A stretch of 44,481 nucleotides of DNA from an uncultured Bacteroidota bacterium (lineage in GTDB: Bacteria; Bacteroidota; Bacteroidia; Chitinophagales; Chitinophagaceae): assembly GCA_903824725.1 (NCBI GenBank), contig CAIJXU010000004.1:1-44481 (forward strand). Direction: 5' to 3'. Below the pieces are notes generated by a model, which saw nothing but the letters and a program-made list of their open reading frames with translations, searched no databases and had not been told where the DNA came from. The position numbers were made by a program, and so were the translations under genes. Each line of letters begins with the position of its first letter. Position 1 is the stretch's first letter. Below, piece after piece: positions 16,387 to 24,860 of this stretch.

Positions 16387-16422
16387 ACTTGAAAGTATTA
16401 AACCATTTTAATATTTTCAAGT
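16387..16422 (+). terminator. 16-bp AT-rich stem-loop between bcp and the lipoprotein genes
   Basis: The 16 bases at 16387-16402 (starting ACTTGAAAG) pair with 16407-16422 (ending TTTTCAAGT) around CCAT, with a single G-T wobble. T-rich sequence (CTTAATTTTATT) follows. It most probably ends bcp transcription. Because it sits only 24 bases before the next start codon it could also be an operator or attenuator for the lipoprotein operon. Confidence 0.6.
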
Positions 16423-16446
16423 CTTAATTTTATTAAAATACCCCCT

Positions 16447-17205
16447 ATGCTCCAAAAAGTTTGTTCTGTATTTTTAAGCCTCATTTTTTTAAGCGCTTGT
16501 TCTAAAGATAGTAGTACTAATACTACAACCACTCCTTTGACAAATGCTACCGTTCCAGATATTTATAAAAAAATATATGGCGCTACAAGCATCACTTCCG
16601 ATGGCACTTATATCACTATTAAATCAAACGGACTTCCCGATCATAAAAGCTCCTACTACGCTACTTCGAATGTATTGTACGATAATTTTTCAGGTGCTAC
16701 TTTTGGAGGATATAATTTTTCAAAAAATCCAAATTCGATTGCTGAAAAATCATATGTTTTTAAAATTCCAGTTGATCCTAAAGTGTCCACGAATCATGTC
16801 GCTACACCCTTAGGTCCTATAGGTGTTTCTTTAAATGGGGTGCCTTTTTTTAATCAATATGCTGGACCCAATCAACCATTAACGAATGAAGTAGTTTCCT
16901 TTGATCGCTATTGGGGTCATCCTGCACCCAATGGTCAATATCATTATCATGTGGAGCCACTTTATTTGACTACAGTTAAAGTGACAAAATCCTCCTTATT
17001 GGGATTTTTATTAGACGGATTTCCTGTCTATGGACCTGAAGAAAGTGGTGCTTTAGTAGACAAAACAAAATTAGATATCTATCATGGACACACTTCTGTT
17101 ACTGCAGATTATCCAAATGGCATATATCATTATCATATTACCAACACAGATCCTTATATTAATGGCTCCGGCTTTTATGGTTCACCTGGTACAGTTTCTA
17201 ATTAA
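16447..17205 (+). CDS. YHYH domain-containing lipoprotein
   Basis: This 252-residue protein begins with a lipoprotein signal (FLSAC, lipid Cys18) and a Ser/Thr-rich linker. It carries two copies of the tetrapeptide YHYH, at 165-168 (PNGQYHYH) and 227-230 (PNGIYHYH), with a conserved LDGFPVYGPEE segment between them, as in the YHYH protein family. The family's biochemical role is not established. The paired His-Tyr-His motifs look like a metal site (inference). A MORN-repeat lipoprotein starts two bases after the stop and an SCO-family copper protein follows, so the three are probably one operon acting on the outer face of a membrane. Confidence 0.85.
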   Translation: MLQKVCSVFLSLIFLSACSKDSSTNTTTTPLTNATVPDIYKKIYGATSITSDGTYITIKSNGLPDHKSSYYATSNVLYDNFSGATFGGYNFSKNPNSIAEKSYVFKIPVDPKVSTNHVATPLGPIGVSLNGVPFFNQYAGPNQPLTNEVVSFDRYWGHPAPNGQYHYHVEPLYLTTVKVTKSSLLGFLLDGFPVYGPEESGALVDKTKLDIYHGHTSVTADYPNGIYHYHITNTDPYINGSGFYGSPGTVSN

Positions 17206-17206
17206 A

Positions 17207-17848
17207 ATGAGAAAGCGCGTTATAAAAAATATAGTAGGGTACTTAACAATAGGATGTATTTTGTCTTCCTGTCAAAATTTAAATGTGATTGAATCATTTG
17301 AAGCACCTATTAAGGTTGACAGTTTGGAGTCCAGCATAACTATTCCTAATTTATATATTAACATATTGGATACGGGGGTTGTTTTTCATCAAGACACATT
17401 ATATTTTCAAGCAAAAAAGTGGAGCGGCTTTGTATTTAAATTATTTCCCAATAAGGATACTGCATTTGTTGGATCCTATTGGAATGGTTTGGAAGAAGGC
17501 ATACATCAAAAATGGCACCCTCATTACAAATTGGCAGAATTCAGAAATTATCATTTAGGAAAGAAAGAAGGAAAGCATATTGGTTTTTGGGAAAATGGGA
17601 ATCCTAAGTTTGAATATCATTTTTCGGAGGGGGAATTACAAGGTATTACTAATGAATGGTACGAAAATGGTCGACCATATAAAGTGATGCACTATCAAAA
17701 AGGCTATGAAGCCGGTAGTCAAAAAATGTGGTGGGAGAATGGTGTGATACGGGCTAACTATGTTGTCAAACAGGGTAGACGCTATGGATTAATAGGTTTA
17801 AAACTTTGCATGACACCAAAGGACTCCATTGATTTTAAAATTAATTAG
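17207..17848 (+). CDS. Lipoprotein with MORN-like repeats
   Basis: I take the ATG at 17207 (213 aa) because it gives a clean lipoprotein signal (IGCILSSC, lipid Cys22); a longer frame from 17084 lies inside the preceding gene. From about residue 85 the protein has five or so degenerate 20-24 residue repeats of the MORN_2 type, e.g. GKHIGFWENGNPKFEYHF, NEWYENGRPYKVMHY and KMWWENGVIRANYVV. Such proteins are often annotated 'YwqK family antitoxin', but no toxin is nearby and the lipid anchor argues for an envelope role. It starts one base after the YHYH gene's stop and ends nine bases before the SCO gene. Function unknown. Confidence 0.8.
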   Translation: MRKRVIKNIVGYLTIGCILSSCQNLNVIESFEAPIKVDSLESSITIPNLYINILDTGVVFHQDTLYFQAKKWSGFVFKLFPNKDTAFVGSYWNGLEEGIHQKWHPHYKLAEFRNYHLGKKEGKHIGFWENGNPKFEYHFSEGELQGITNEWYENGRPYKVMHYQKGYEAGSQKMWWENGVIRANYVVKQGRRYGLIGLKLCMTPKDSIDFKIN

Positions 17849-17857
17849 CAACTGTTT

Positions 17858-18526
17858 ATGAGAAGTAACTATTTATATTTTGTTTTTCTATTTTCAATTT
17901 ATGCTTGTACGAATAATACACAGCTTTCATCAATGAATTATAATGATACCACTGCATCCTTACCATTTTTCAATCAACCTGATTGGACACCCGAATGGAT
18001 AGGGGTGTCGGATACTGGGTACAAAAAAATTCATACCATTCCTGCTTTTTCATTCATCGATCAAAATGGAAATTTAATAACAGAAAAAACGGTGCAGGGT
18101 AAAATTTATGTTGCCAACTTCTTTTTCACGAAGTGTAGAAGTATTTGTCCTAAAATGACAAGTAATATGTTTCAATTGCAAGAGGTATTTAAAATGGATA
18201 CATCTATTATATTGCTCTCTCATTCCGTTACTCCCGAAACAGATTCCGTATCGATACTTCGCAAATATGCATTAGATAATAAAGTAGAGGCATCAAAATG
18301 GCATTTACTTACCGGCGACAAAAAAGAAATATATCGTTTAGCAAAACAACAATATTTTGCAGGAGATACAGTGGGTTATTATCAATCAGGCAATGAATTT
18401 TTACATACTGAAAACTTTATTTTAGTGGACAAACATCGTCGTATTAGGGGTGTTTATAATGGGACGCTATTAGTTGAAATTGATCGCATTAAACAAGACA
18501 TTAATTTATTAAAAAAAGAAGATTAG
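17858..18526 (+). CDS. SCO1/SenC family protein (copper chaperone / thiol redox lipoprotein)
   Basis: This 222-residue thioredoxin-fold protein has a lipoprotein signal (FSIYAC, Cys17), the SCO CxxxC motif C93-R-S-I-C97 in FFFTKCRSICPKMT, and the conserved downstream histidine H183 (FLHTENFILVDKHRRIRG). Cys-Cys-His is the Cu ligand set with which SCO proteins deliver copper to the CuA centre of cytochrome oxidase or keep its thiols reduced. A heme A synthase at 11310 fits an aa3-type oxidase, but no oxidase genes are in the window. It is the third gene of the lipoprotein trio. Confidence 0.92.
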   Translation: MRSNYLYFVFLFSIYACTNNTQLSSMNYNDTTASLPFFNQPDWTPEWIGVSDTGYKKIHTIPAFSFIDQNGNLITEKTVQGKIYVANFFFTKCRSICPKMTSNMFQLQEVFKMDTSIILLSHSVTPETDSVSILRKYALDNKVEASKWHLLTGDKKEIYRLAKQQYFAGDTVGYYQSGNEFLHTENFILVDKHRRIRGVYNGTLLVEIDRIKQDINLLKKED

Positions 18527-18553
18527 AGATAATATTAATAAGCAATAAAAGAT

Positions 18554-18561
18554 TAATTTCG
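18554..18561 (+). promoter_or_regulatory. -7-like box upstream of the sterol desaturase gene
   Basis: TAATTTCG occurs 17 bases before the ATG at 18579, in the 52-base gap after the SCO gene. No -33 TTG is visible. The gene may instead be read through from the lipoprotein operon. Confidence 0.3.
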
Positions 18562-18578
18562 AGTTTCATTTTTATAAT

Positions 18579-19337
18579 ATGCCAATACCTGCAGACAAAT
18601 ATTTTGAGACCCTTTTAAGAGTGGGTAGTCGCTATTATTTTTTAGCAGGCGTTGCTTTTTTATTTTTTTATGTAATTTTTAAAAGTAAAATTATAGATTA
18701 TAAAATACAATTACATTTTCCTAAGTCTGCAGATTATGTTCGAGAAATTTTATATTCCACTATCACTATTTTAATATTCGCATTGATCCCGGGCCTATTT
18801 ATTTTTAATCCTGATATTCGTCCTTACACTACATTATATCAAAACATAAGTGATTATGGCTGGGTGTATTACTTTGCTGCTTTCCCCATTATGTTTGTCA
18901 TGCACGATACCTACTTTTATTGGACACACCGCTTGATGCATCATAAAAAATTATTCAATGTTATGCACCTGGTACATCATAAATCTACCAACCCTTCTCC
19001 TTGGGCTGCTTATGCATTTCATCCTTTAGAATCGGTAGTTGAAGTGGGCATTTTCGTTGTTTTCTTATTTACGATTCCTGTTCATAAAACACATGTCGTC
19101 CTATTTTTTTTATTATCTATCATTTACAACATTTACGGTCACTTGGGATGGGAATTATATCCAAAAGGGTTTAATAAAAATGTGATTGGCAAATGGATCA
19201 ACACTTCGGTGAATCATAATCAACACCATAAATTTTTTAAAGGCAATTATGGTTTATACTTTTTATTTTGGGATCGCGTCATGGGCACCATTCGTGCCGA
19301 TTATGATGAAGCTTTTGATGAAGTGAAAAATAGATAA
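18579..19337 (+). CDS. Sterol desaturase / fatty acid hydroxylase family membrane protein
   Basis: This 252-residue integral membrane protein has about four hydrophobic helices and the histidine-rich boxes of the di-iron fatty acid hydroxylase superfamily: HDTYFYWTH (H109, H117) with HH at 121-122, HLVHH (H130, H133, H134), and a C-terminal HNQHHKFF. These enzymes use O2 and a non-haem di-iron centre to hydroxylate or desaturate lipids such as sterols, carotenoids or fatty acids. The lipid substrate cannot be told from sequence. It is convergent with feoB, with 23 bases between the stops. Confidence 0.88.
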   Translation: MPIPADKYFETLLRVGSRYYFLAGVAFLFFYVIFKSKIIDYKIQLHFPKSADYVREILYSTITILIFALIPGLFIFNPDIRPYTTLYQNISDYGWVYYFAAFPIMFVMHDTYFYWTHRLMHHKKLFNVMHLVHHKSTNPSPWAAYAFHPLESVVEVGIFVVFLFTIPVHKTHVVLFFLLSIIYNIYGHLGWELYPKGFNKNVIGKWINTSVNHNQHHKFFKGNYGLYFLFWDRVMGTIRADYDEAFDEVKNR

Positions 19338-19360
19338 TGGATATTGCGTCGTTCGTTACG

Positions 19361-21481
19361 CTACTTTGCTATAAAATACACGCCCCAACTAATCATGTAG
19401 GCTAGTCCGGTCATCATGAAAAACTGTATAGTGGGCCATTTCCAGGATTGTGTTTCACGCTTTACGACAGCTAGGGTGCTCATACACTGCATCGCCAATA
19501 CATAAAATAACATTAAGGATAATGCAGCTGCAAAGCTGTATACTTTGGTGCCATCAGGTCGTACTGCTGCTTTTAGTTTATCGCGCAAGGAACCATTGTC
19601 CGATTCTTCCACACTATATAAGGTAGCCATGGTGCCTACAAATACTTCACGCGCTGCAAAGGAAGTGATGAGTGCAATTCCAATTTTCCAATCAAATCCT
19701 AAAGGTGCAATGATGGGCTCAATTTTTTTACCCATGATACCCGCATAGGAGTTTTCTAACTTTTGAGTATGGTAAATTCTATCAATTTGTTTTTGTTGAT
19801 CTTTATTTTGATTGACATTATTTGATGTTTGTTTTGTGTAGATGGCTTCCACTTGTTTCATACGATCACTTGGTCCGTAACTACTTAAAAACCACAACAG
19901 TAAACTTATCACAATAATCACTTTCCCAGCATCTCTTACAAAAATGGTTGCCTTTTGGATCATAGTGGTTCCTACATTTTTCCATCTTGGTGCACGATAT
20001 ACTGGAAGTTCTAAAATAAAATAACTTTTCTCCTTTATTTTAATAAACCATTTTAAAACCATACTAGCTAGCAAAGCCATAACTATTCCTGTCACATACA
20101 ATCCCATCATGACTAGTCCTTGCAAACTTAAAAATCCAAAATATATTTTATCATTGATCACCAAGGATATTAAAATGGTATACACGGGTAGTCGCGCACT
20201 ACAACTCATAAATGGAGTTACCATGATGGTCAATAATCTTTCTTTTTTATTTTCAATATTACGTGCACTCATGATGGCAGGCACTGCACATGCAAAACCA
20301 CTAATCATGGGCATGACACTTTTTCCATTGAGCCCTACTTTACGCATTAACTTATCACTTAAAAAACTAATGCGCGCCATATACCCTGTATCTTCTAATA
20401 ATGTAATAAGGCCAAATAAGATCATAATTTGTGGTACAAATATGACAATGCCACCAATACCTGCAACTAATCCATTCACTAATAGATCCTCCCACCATAC
20501 ATTAGGAAGTACTGCATTTAAATAGGTGGTTACATTTGTAAATATCCATTCAATGCCATCCATGGGGAATTTGGCCATCCAAAATACAGATTGAAATAAG
20601 ATAAATAACACCGAAAATAAAATGGCATAGCCCCCAACACGGTGTAAAAAAATTGTATCCAACTTTTCAGATCTTTTTTTCTTAGCCGTAGGGTCGGGTT
20701 CTACTACTCTTTTTTTCATGATCTCTTGGATGCGACCATAACGTTCTAAGATTTCCTGCGCCTGTGTTTTAGTATGGTTAAAATCATTATCTATTTCAAT
20801 TTGATCAATGTTTTGCTGCATTTCATTTTCTAGTGGGAATGCTTCATGATGCATTAAATAATGTAATGCTGCATAGTCACTATGGGTAGGATATAATTTT
20901 TTAAAATCATCAATGGCTGCTGGTGCTAATTTTTTATTATCTATAAAACTTTCTTGGTTTCTTGACCTTGGTGTTTCAATTATATTAATTAAGGCAGATC
21001 TTAATTCTTGTAAACCTTTATTTTTTCGAGCATCTACGGCAACAACGGGTATGCCTAAATCGGATTGCAGTCCAGCAATATCTATTTTGATTCCTTTTTT
21101 TGCCGCTAAATCATTCATGGTCAGCGCCAACACCACTGGAATTTTTAAATCAATTATTTGACTACAAAAAAGTAGGTTTCTTTTTAAATTACTTGCATCT
21201 GCTATCAATAATATAACATCAGTTTTTACATCTGCATCAACTCCCATGAGTACTTTGTAAGCAACCCATTCATCCTCTCTTTTGGGATAAAAACTATATG
21301 TACCAGGTAAGTCAATTAAGGTTGTCGCTTGTTTTCCTAAAACCAATTCCCCTGTTTTTTTATCTACCGTGACGCCAGGGAAATTGCCTACTTTTTGGTG
21401 CAAGCCAGTGAGTGCGTTAAAAAGGGAGCTTTTTCCGCTATTGGGGTTACCCACTAATGCAATATGTAATCCGGCTTTCAT
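19361..21481 (-). CDS. feoB: Ferrous iron transport protein B
   Basis: This 706-residue Fe(II) transporter begins with an N-terminal GTPase domain: GNPNSGKSS (P-loop), DLPGTYSF (G3) and LTMND (a variant G4). A helical spacer follows, then a membrane domain with two Gate-type repeats (segments around SGFACAVPAIMSARNIENKKERLL, MSCSARLPVY and SFAAREVFVG). I start at the ATG giving MKAGLHIALVGNP, not the TTG nine bases upstream at 21490. No FeoA is fused at the N-terminus, and no feoA or feoC lies beside it. A -33/-7 promoter is visible upstream. Confidence 0.95.
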   Translation of the reverse strand: MKAGLHIALVGNPNSGKSSLFNALTGLHQKVGNFPGVTVDKKTGELVLGKQATTLIDLPGTYSFYPKREDEWVAYKVLMGVDADVKTDVILLIADASNLKRNLLFCSQIIDLKIPVVLALTMNDLAAKKGIKIDIAGLQSDLGIPVVAVDARKNKGLQELRSALINIIETPRSRNQESFIDNKKLAPAAIDDFKKLYPTHSDYAALHYLMHHEAFPLENEMQQNIDQIEIDNDFNHTKTQAQEILERYGRIQEIMKKRVVEPDPTAKKKRSEKLDTIFLHRVGGYAILFSVLFILFQSVFWMAKFPMDGIEWIFTNVTTYLNAVLPNVWWEDLLVNGLVAGIGGIVIFVPQIMILFGLITLLEDTGYMARISFLSDKLMRKVGLNGKSVMPMISGFACAVPAIMSARNIENKKERLLTIMVTPFMSCSARLPVYTILISLVINDKIYFGFLSLQGLVMMGLYVTGIVMALLASMVLKWFIKIKEKSYFILELPVYRAPRWKNVGTTMIQKATIFVRDAGKVIIVISLLLWFLSSYGPSDRMKQVEAIYTKQTSNNVNQNKDQQKQIDRIYHTQKLENSYAGIMGKKIEPIIAPLGFDWKIGIALITSFAAREVFVGTMATLYSVEESDNGSLRDKLKAAVRPDGTKVYSFAAALSLMLFYVLAMQCMSTLAVVKRETQSWKWPTIQFFMMTGLAYMISWGVYFIAK

Positions 21482-21519
21482 GAGTCGCAAAGCTAACTTT
21501 TATGATTGGGTAAAGCTTA

Positions 21520-21550
21520 CGAAATTAGAAATTGAGGGTATTGAACCCAA
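21520..21550 (-). promoter_or_regulatory. feoB promoter
   Basis: On the minus strand TTG (21550-21548) is followed by a 20-base spacer and TAATTTCG (21527-21520), fitting the Bacteroidota TTG-N17-23-TAnnTTTG pattern apart from one base. It predicts a leader of roughly 30 bases. Just upstream lies the perfect palindrome AATCATATGATT (21558-21569), a possible regulator site. The rest of the 200-base feoB/peptidase gap shows only the peptidase -7 box. Confidence 0.55.
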
Positions 21551-21657
21551 TGACTAAAATCATATGATTCCTGTACAGTTTTACCCTTTCATTTCACCTA
21601 AAGTCATTTTATGGTCATGTATTTGATTAAAGGCAACTTTTTCCTCATTGCTTTGCT

Positions 21658-21665
21658 TATTTTTG
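21658..21665 (+). promoter_or_regulatory. -7 box upstream of the M28 peptidase gene
   Basis: TATTTTTG is a perfect TAnnTTTG match 16 bases before the start codon at 21682. A correctly spaced TTG is missing. Confidence 0.4.
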
Positions 21666-21681
21666 TACCATTAAAAATAAT

Positions 21682-23310
21682 ATGATGCGTAAAATTCTTG
21701 GGATGGTTTTATTGGGTTTACCCTTTTTCACAATCGGGCAATCACTTAAAAAAGCGGATAAGGTAATTATTCAAAATGTTGAATCGCACATAAAGTATTT
21801 GGCTAGTGATGAATTAGAAGGTCGTCGCGCAGGATCGGTAGGTGAGCAAAAAGCAGTGGACTATATTGTCGCTCAATACCAAGCCCTTGGTTTAAAACCA
21901 ATGGGCGTTGACGGTTTTATTCAGCCTTTCCCCATTGATGAAGGCAAAAGATTAACAGCGGGTTCTTTTTTAAATATTAATAAGGAAGTTGTCGTGTTAG
22001 ATAAAGAATTTATTCCCTTATCAAATAGCGGGGTGGGTCAATTTAATTCAGCAGCAGCCATTGCCTTAAATGAAGCTAAACAAGTTTGGTTTAAGGATTT
22101 AAATGAAGTGTTAGATGCTGCTGTAACCAATCCGCATTTTGATTTAAATCAATGGATTATTGAATTTACAAATCAAGTAAAACAAAAAGGAGGCAGCGCT
22201 TTATTTTTATACAACAAAGGCACTTTTGTTGATAATATTCAATTCAATAAGTTTGATACTTCTGCCGCTTTACCTATTCCTGTTATTTACATTACTAAAA
22301 ATGGTTGGTTGAAACATTTTAATGATGATATTGACACTTATAATATTAATGCCAATATATCATTTGAACATGCAACACGTACTGCGCATAATGTGGCTGC
22401 TTTTATAGATAACCACGCCGAAAATACAGTAGTGATTGGAGCCCATCTTGATCACTTAGGTTACAATGAGGATCACAATGCATTGGATGTAAATAATAAT
22501 ATTCGTAATGGTGCTGATGACAATGCAAGTGGCACAAGTGCTATTATTGAATTAGCTAAATTGCTCAAGAAAAAATCACCTAAAAATAATAACTATTTAA
22601 TCCTACATTTTTCAGGAGAGGAGTTGGGTTTATTTGGTAGTAAATATTGGTTAGAGCATCCCACATTTAAAGGCAAGTTGAATTACATGATCAATTTGGA
22701 TATGGTTGGTAGATATGATACTGCTCGCAAGTTAACAGTGGGTGGTTTTGGTACTTCAAGCAAATGGGCCACTGTTTTAGCAAATACACCCACTACATTG
22801 TTGACACATTATGATAGTGCTGGAGCGGGTCCTAGCGATCATGCTAGTTTTTATCGTAAAGATATGCCTGTGTTATTTATGTTCACAGGAAGTCATAGTG
22901 ATTACCATAAAGCGACGGATGATTGGGATAAAATTAATTATATCGGTGAAGCAGCTATAATAAAATATGTTCATGCTATTATTAAAAATACAGATGCGCA
23001 AGGCCAACTTGATTTTTTAAAAACACGTGAAAACTCAATGGGTAAAAGCAATAAATTTACAGTTAGTTTAGGTGTAATGCCTGACTATGCTTTTACAGGA
23101 ACAGGTGTTCGTATCGAAGGCGCGACCGAAGGAAAGTTAGCAGAAAAATTAGGTTTAAAAGGCGGCGATATTCTTCTTCAATTAGGCGATTATAAATTAG
23201 TAGATGTGATGGGCTACATGACGGCTTTGTCTAAATTTAAAAAAGGAGATAAAACTACTTTGATTTATAAAAGAGGTACGGTGGAAACAAAATTAGATAT
23301 ACAATTTTAA
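21682..23310 (+). CDS. M28 family metallopeptidase with C-terminal PDZ domain
   Basis: This 542-residue exported aminopeptidase-like protein has an N-terminal signal peptide (MRKILGMVLLGLPFFTIGQS). The M28 di-zinc catalytic domain shows VVIGAHLDHLG (His and Asp), GADDNASG, FSGEELGLFGS (Glu-Glu), INLDMVGR and the late SHSDYHKATDDWDKINY (His). A protease-associated-type insertion occupies about residues 90-215, between the signal and the catalytic core. The last 95 residues (GVMPDYAFTGTGVRIEGATEGKLAEKLGLKGGDILLQLGD) form a PDZ domain, as in many Bacteroidota M28 enzymes. It probably works in the periplasm or outside the cell on peptides. There is no operon partner. Confidence 0.92.
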   Translation: MMRKILGMVLLGLPFFTIGQSLKKADKVIIQNVESHIKYLASDELEGRRAGSVGEQKAVDYIVAQYQALGLKPMGVDGFIQPFPIDEGKRLTAGSFLNINKEVVVLDKEFIPLSNSGVGQFNSAAAIALNEAKQVWFKDLNEVLDAAVTNPHFDLNQWIIEFTNQVKQKGGSALFLYNKGTFVDNIQFNKFDTSAALPIPVIYITKNGWLKHFNDDIDTYNINANISFEHATRTAHNVAAFIDNHAENTVVIGAHLDHLGYNEDHNALDVNNNIRNGADDNASGTSAIIELAKLLKKKSPKNNNYLILHFSGEELGLFGSKYWLEHPTFKGKLNYMINLDMVGRYDTARKLTVGGFGTSSKWATVLANTPTTLLTHYDSAGAGPSDHASFYRKDMPVLFMFTGSHSDYHKATDDWDKINYIGEAAIIKYVHAIIKNTDAQGQLDFLKTRENSMGKSNKFTVSLGVMPDYAFTGTGVRIEGATEGKLAEKLGLKGGDILLQLGDYKLVDVMGYMTALSKFKKGDKTTLIYKRGTVETKLDIQF

Positions 23311-23343
23311 TTTGTTCATTTTTAATCATGATGAATTGATAAG

Positions 23344-23787
23344 ATGAGTAGTAAATTAATTTTAGATCAGGATGCTATTAACGAAAATGATTTCGAGGGT
23401 TCTCGAATTCTAGGTATTTCGGCGCCTATCAAAAATTATCAGTTTTGTATTTTATTAAATCAATACATGGGCTTTGAATTTCGTTTTAATCCCGATCATG
23501 AAATTGCCTTGAAACGAAAAAATAGAACTTATTATTTTTCAATGTATGAAGGCAGTGAGCCTACTACTTCCATTCAACATTTTGTATATCACAACCAATT
23601 TGATGGCGAATATTTATTACCCGAATTAAAGCACATGGACTTTATATGGTGGATAAGAGGGGAGTGGATTGATGACGAAAAAGTAAACGACATTTTACAA
23701 ATGGTGCGCGGTATCAAAGGCGTCCAATTAGTAGCCGAACTTACCCCTGAGCAAATTAAAAATAAAGGACACTTAATTTTTGAATAA
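23344..23787 (+). CDS. IPExxxVDY family protein
   Basis: This 147-residue cytoplasmic-looking protein matches a Bacteroidota-specific family named after the motif IPExxxVDY. The local version is LLPELKHMDFIWWI at about residues 96-109, with conservative changes at the first and later positions. The start (LILDQDAINENDFEGSRILGISAPIKNYQFCILLN) and the length agree with the family. No function is established. In other Bacteroidota it often sits near fatty-acid synthesis or pyruvate kinase genes, from memory; here its neighbours are an M28 peptidase and convergent selD. Confidence 0.75.
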   Translation: MSSKLILDQDAINENDFEGSRILGISAPIKNYQFCILLNQYMGFEFRFNPDHEIALKRKNRTYYFSMYEGSEPTTSIQHFVYHNQFDGEYLLPELKHMDFIWWIRGEWIDDEKVNDILQMVRGIKGVQLVAELTPEQIKNKGHLIFE

Positions 23788-23803
23788 GTTTCCTATTTCT
23801 GTT

Positions 23804-24853
23804 TTAATCTTTATTGACAATAATTCTTTTTTCTGATGCGGCACTACATTCGCCAATTGGTTGTTGGTAAGCGATGCCCATGGCTGTTAATATATTTTGC
23901 ACTTCACTTAAAGCACTAGGCGCTACTGCTATCAATAGACCTCCATTGGTTTGTGGGTCTGGTAGTAATTGTACTGCTTCTACTTCGTCTACGCCTTCAC
24001 CAAAATACACGCCTTCTTTGCAAGAAGCCCAGTTGCGTGCTGTTGCACCTGGGATGGCTTTTTGCGCGATATAAGTACGCACTTCTTTGATGATAGGTAT
24101 TTGATTATATCTAATGGTTGCAGTTAAATTACTTCCTTGCATCATTTCGGTTAAGTGTCCGAGTAATCCAAAACCTGTTACATCGGTCATGGCATGTACT
24201 CCTTTTATTTTTCCTAATGCTGCTCCTGCTTTATTAATGGTGGTTAATTGTTTTACTAGTAATGTTAAATCAGCATCACTTAATAATCCTCTTTTTTGCG
24301 AAGTAGCCATAATGCCCACCCCTAATGGTTTGGTCAGAATTAATACATCTCCTTCTTGTGCAGTATCGTTTCTTTTTAAATTTTCAATAGGGACCAATCC
24401 GTTTACCACTAATCCAAATATGGGATCCTGACTATCAATACTATGTCCACCTGCAATGACAATACCCGCTTCGGCACAGGTTTTGCGCGCTCCATTCATT
24501 ACTTCGGCTGCAACACTTGCAGGTAAACTTGCTAAGGGCCAACCCAAAACTGCTAATGCAAAAATGGGATTACCTCCCATCGCATACACATCACTAATGG
24601 CATTGGCTGCTGCAATTTGTCCAAAGGAAAAAGGATCATCTACAATTGGCATAAAAAAATCTGTTGTACTAATCATGGCCGTATTTTCATCAATTTGATA
24701 AACAGCTGCATCATCTCTGCTATCATTACCCACTAATAGTTGAGGCACATTTTTTCCAACATTATGCGATGCTAATATTTCTGAAAGTATCGCTGGCGAA
24801 ATTTTACAACCACATCCGCCGCCTTTTGAATATTGTGTTAATTTGTATTCCAT
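23804..24853 (-). CDS. selD: Selenide, water dikinase (selenophosphate synthase)
   Basis: This 349-residue enzyme makes selenophosphate from selenide and ATP. The N-terminal LTQYSKGGGCGCKISP carries the catalytic Cys14 and Lys17 (equivalent to E. coli Cys17 and Lys20), so this is a cysteine rather than selenocysteine version. Further motifs are NDSRDDAAVYQ, STTDFFMPIVDDPFSFGQIAAANAISDVYAMGG and TDVTGFGLLGH, followed by PQTNGG. birA lies seven bases upstream on the same strand. No selA, selB or mnmH is in the window, so the use of selenophosphate (2-selenouridine tRNA or selenocysteine) cannot be told. Confidence 0.94.
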   Translation of the reverse strand: MEYKLTQYSKGGGCGCKISPAILSEILASHNVGKNVPQLLVGNDSRDDAAVYQIDENTAMISTTDFFMPIVDDPFSFGQIAAANAISDVYAMGGNPIFALAVLGWPLASLPASVAAEVMNGARKTCAEAGIVIAGGHSIDSQDPIFGLVVNGLVPIENLKRNDTAQEGDVLILTKPLGVGIMATSQKRGLLSDADLTLLVKQLTTINKAGAALGKIKGVHAMTDVTGFGLLGHLTEMMQGSNLTATIRYNQIPIIKEVRTYIAQKAIPGATARNWASCKEGVYFGEGVDEVEAVQLLPDPQTNGGLLIAVAPSALSEVQNILTAMGIAYQQPIGECSAASEKRIIVNKD

Positions 24854-24860
24854 TTTTATT

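Noticed and set aside
17084..17206. Upstream extension of the MORN-like lipoprotein gene
   Set aside because: It overlaps the YHYH gene in another frame, and the ATG at 17207 gives a proper lipoprotein signal.
17207..17848. Toxin-antitoxin system suggested by the 'YwqK antitoxin' name of MORN_2 proteins
   Set aside because: There is no toxin gene nearby and the protein is a lipoprotein; the label reflects repeat similarity only.
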